A stretch of 8,264 nt of DNA from Lysobacterales bacterium (GTDB lineage: Bacteria > Pseudomonadota > Gammaproteobacteria > Xanthomonadales > SZUA-5), in NCBI GenBank assembly GCA_024710675.1, contig JANJUH010000388.1, forward strand, positions 1 through 8,264, read 5' to 3'. A program made the position numbers and the translations under genes. Below the pieces are notes generated by a model that worked only from the letters and a program-made list of their open reading frames with translations, did not search any database and was not told the origin of the DNA. Positions 6,098-8,264 of the stretch are shown here, in pieces (positions within the stretch are counted from its first letter, which is position 1; each line of letters starts with the position of its first letter).

Positions 6098-6101
6098 GGA
6101 G
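6097..6101 (+). promoter_or_regulatory. Shine-Dalgarno of the pump gene, overlapping the adaptor stop codon
   Basis: AGGAG begins at the last base of the adaptor TGA (6095-6097) and stands 9 nt ahead of the pump ATG at 6111. Ribosomes finishing the adaptor would pass straight over it, which supports co-translation of the pair. A closer ATG at 6103 is out of frame and only 1 nt from the signal. Confidence 0.7.
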
Positions 6102-6110
6102 CATGCCCTC

Positions 6111-8264
6111 ATGATGCTCTCCGACATCTCGATCCGCCGGCCGGTGCTGGCCACCGTGCTCAGCCTGCTGATCGTCGTGACCGGCATCGCTTCCTTCGGC
6201 AACCTGCCGCTGCGCGAGCTGCCGGACATCGATCCACCCGTCGTGTCGATCAGCACCAGTTATCGCGGCGCCTCGGCCGCCGTTGTCGAAACCCGCATCA
6301 CCCAGATCATCGAGGACGCGGTCAGCGGCATCGAGGGCATCGACACCATCCAGTCGTCCTCCGACAACGGACGATCCTCGGTGACCCTCGAGTTCACGCT
6401 GGACCGCGACCTCGAGGATGCGACGAATGACGTTCGCGACGCGGTCGGCCGCATCAGCTCGCAGCTTCCGCTCGAGGTCGATCCGCCACAGGTCGCCAAG
6501 GTCGATGCCGATGCCCAGCCGATCCTGTGGCTGAACCTCGCCAGCGACCGGCTCGAGCTGGAAGACCTCACCGACTATGCCGAGCGCTACCTGGTCGACC
6601 AGCTCTCGACACTGCCGGGCGTGGCCAGCGTCATCGTCGGCGGCCGCCAGCGTTATGCGATGCGCGTCTGGCTGGACCGCGAAGCGCTGGCCGCGCGCGG
6701 GCTCACCGTGCAGGACGTCGCCAACGCCCTGCGCCGCGAGAATGTGGAACTGCCCGGTGGCTCGCTGGAAGCCGAGCAGCGTGATTTCACCGTGCGCATC
6801 ACGCGCAGCTACCGGCAGCCCGAGCAGTTCGCCTCGCTGCCGCTGGCCAAGGGCGCGGATGGTTATGTGATCCGGCTGGCGGATGTGGCCAAGGTCGAGC
6901 TGGGCTCGGTCGACCGGCGCAATGTGCTGCGCGGCAATGGCGTGCCGCAGATCGGCCTCGGTGTGATCAAGCAGTCCACCGCCAACACCGTGGCCGTCGC
7001 CCAGGCGGTGCGCGAGGCTTCGGCGCGGGTACAGGACACGCTGCCGCCGGGCATGAGCATGGTGGTGGCCTTCGACACCTCGGTCTACATCGATTCAGCC
7101 ATCCACGAGGTCTGGTTCACGCTGGCGGTCACGATGTTCCTGGTGATCCTGGTGATCTATCTCTTCCTCGGGTCCTGGCGGGCTGCACTGGTGCCGGCGG
7201 TGACGATTCCGGTCTGCATCATCGGCACCTTCATCGGCCTCGATGCCTTCGACTTCTCGATCAATCTGATCACGCTGCTGGCGCTGGTGCTGTGCATTGG
7301 GCTGGTTGTCGACGATGCCATCGTCGTGCTCGAGAACAACCAGCGCCGCGTCGACCTCGGCGAGCCGCGGCTGGTCGCGGCACATCGCGGCACGCGCCAG
7401 GTCGGCTTCGCGGTGATCGCCACCACCCTGGTGCTGGTCGCGGTCTTCGTCCCGATCGCCTTTCTGCAGGGCAACCTCGGCCGCCTGTTCCGCGAACTCG
7501 GCGTGGCGCTGTCGGTCGCCGTGGTGATCTCCTCGGTGGTCGCGCTCTCGCTGTCGGCGATGCTCTGCAGCAAGCTGCTCGAACGCAGCGACGGCCACCG
7601 CGGGCTGGCCCTGGCCGTCGACAAGCTGTTCCGGCGCATCGAGGCTGGCTATCGCGGCCTGCTCGAACGTCACCTGCACCGCCACCTGGCGCTCGGCATG
7701 GTGGTGCTGGCCGCGATCGGCGCCAGCGCCTGGCTGTACACCGCCATCCCGAAGGAGCTGACGCCCGGAGAGGACCAGGGTTCCTACTTCATCACCATCA
7801 ACGGCCCCGAGGGTGCCGGCTTCGATTACACGGTCGAGCAGGCGCTGAAGGTGGAGGAAGTGCTGATGCGCTCGATCGAGGAGGGCGACTCGCGGCGGGT
7901 CATCGTGCGCGTGCCGCGCGGCTTCGGCGGCGCCACCAGCGAGGACATGCACACCGGGCAGGCCATCCTGTTCCTGAATCCCTGGGGCGAACGCCCGGAT
8001 GCCTTCGCGATCCAGGCCAAGCTGCAGCAGCAACTCGACCAGATCCCGGGCGTGCGCTCGCAGGTGATCATGCGGACCGGTCTCTCCCGCGGCGGCGGCG
8101 GCACGCCGGTCCAGTTCGTCATCGGCGGGCCGGACTTCGACACACTGGCCGCGTGGCGCGACCAGATCATCCCGCGCGCCGAGCAGATCCCCGGCCTGAT
8201 CGGTGTCGATACCGACTACAAGGAAACCCGGCCGCAGTTGCGCGTCGCGGTCGATCGCCAGCGC
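6111..8264 (+). CDS. RND efflux pump inner-membrane permease (AcrB/HAE1-type), 3' end outside window
   Basis: This is a proton-driven tripartite efflux pump subunit. The frame is open for 718 codons to the window end, about 70% of the usual 1,020-1,050. ATG 6111 has AGGAG (6097-6101) 9 nt before it; the next codon is also ATG. TM1 is near residues 9-30 (RRPVLATVLSLLIVV), followed by the porter domain (about 30-330, with YRGASAAVVE, DATNDVRDAV and LPGVASV). TM2 (about 335-357) and TM3 follow, then TM4 with GLVVDDAIVVLEN, whose D401-D402 match the AcrB proton-relay pair D407/D408. After TM5-6 come TM7 (about 525-545) and the IPKELTPGEDQG entry to the second porter half. The relay residues of TM10-11 are not visible. 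The conserved acidic pair and the lipoprotein adaptor upstream support a drug/lipid exporter of the HAE1 class rather than a heavy-metal (CzcA) pump. No outer-membrane channel gene is in view. Confidence 0.96.
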   Translation, partial: MMLSDISIRRPVLATVLSLLIVVTGIASFGNLPLRELPDIDPPVVSISTSYRGASAAVVETRITQIIEDAVSGIEGIDTIQSSSDNGRSSVTLEFTLDRDLEDATNDVRDAVGRISSQLPLEVDPPQVAKVDADAQPILWLNLASDRLELEDLTDYAERYLVDQLSTLPGVASVIVGGRQRYAMRVWLDREALAARGLTVQDVANALRRENVELPGGSLEAEQRDFTVRITRSYRQPEQFASLPLAKGADGYVIRLADVAKVELGSVDRRNVLRGNGVPQIGLGVIKQSTANTVAVAQAVREASARVQDTLPPGMSMVVAFDTSVYIDSAIHEVWFTLAVTMFLVILVIYLFLGSWRAALVPAVTIPVCIIGTFIGLDAFDFSINLITLLALVLCIGLVVDDAIVVLENNQRRVDLGEPRLVAAHRGTRQVGFAVIATTLVLVAVFVPIAFLQGNLGRLFRELGVALSVAVVISSVVALSLSAMLCSKLLERSDGHRGLALAVDKLFRRIEAGYRGLLERHLHRHLALGMVVLAAIGASAWLYTAIPKELTPGEDQGSYFITINGPEGAGFDYTVEQALKVEEVLMRSIEEGDSRRVIVRVPRGFGGATSEDMHTGQAILFLNPWGERPDAFAIQAKLQQQLDQIPGVRSQVIMRTGLSRGGGGTPVQFVIGGPDFDTLAAWRDQIIPRAEQIPGLIGVDTDYKETRPQLRVAVDRQR

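Noticed and set aside
6103..6114. A tiny open frame (atg ccc tca tga) overlapping the pump start, as a coupling peptide
   Set aside because: Its ATG is only 1 nt from the AGGAG signal, too close for efficient initiation. The ATG at 6111 has good spacing, so the short frame is probably chance.
7095..8033. A 312-codon open frame on the - strand inside the pump gene
   Set aside because: It is a shadow of the RND coding sequence, rich in H, D, Q and R, with no domain or ribosome binding site. The + strand frame shows the TM4 Asp-Asp pair and other pump motifs throughout.

Overview
The window is GC-rich, with roughly two-thirds G+C by eye and strong G/C bias at third codon positions. It reads as ordinary chromosome of a gammaproteobacterium. 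The support is a DnaE-type replicase close to the E. coli pattern, a ubiJ-ubiB ubiquinone pair, a DUF465/YdcH-type small protein, and an RND efflux operon with a lipoprotein adaptor. A Xanthomonadales/Lysobacterales-like lineage would fit, but this is inference without a search. No tRNA, rRNA, CRISPR array, transposase or phage gene was seen.

Layout. Positions 1-1872 (+) hold the C-terminal half of dnaE, the DNA polymerase III alpha subunit, entering from the left edge. The frame is colinear with DnaE throughout but is broken by an in-frame TAA at 139-141. Positions 1873-2016 are a convergent intergenic gap made of a 138-bp inverted-repeat structure. Its arms are tandem CACGAGGG units, and each flanking gene stops directly in front of one arm. 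Positions 2017-4313 (-) carry ubiJ then ubiB, overlapping by ATGA and probably co-transcribed. Positions 4314-4608 are a divergent intergenic region with several stem-loops. Positions 4609-4824 (+) encode a 71-residue DUF465 protein with a strong ribosome binding site. Positions 4825-5059 contain a GC-rich hairpin and a palindrome just ahead of the next start. Positions 5060-6097 (+) encode a lipoprotein periplasmic adaptor. Positions 6111-8264 (+) encode the first 718 residues of an RND inner-membrane efflux pump that runs off the right edge.

How the genes work together. UbiJ and UbiB act together in the aerobic ubiquinone pathway. UbiJ is a lipid-binding scaffold of the Ubi complex and UbiB a membrane-anchored atypical kinase/ATPase. 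The adaptor and pump form two of the three parts of a tripartite efflux system. No outer-membrane channel or regulator gene lies inside the window. DnaE is unrelated in function to its neighbours.

The window looks mostly like housekeeping and core accessory genes, and I found no convincing new defence or mobile system. The two observations most worth checking are the nonsense codon in dnaE, which is either real decay or a sequence error, and the symmetric CACGAGGG inverted repeat between dnaE and ubiB.
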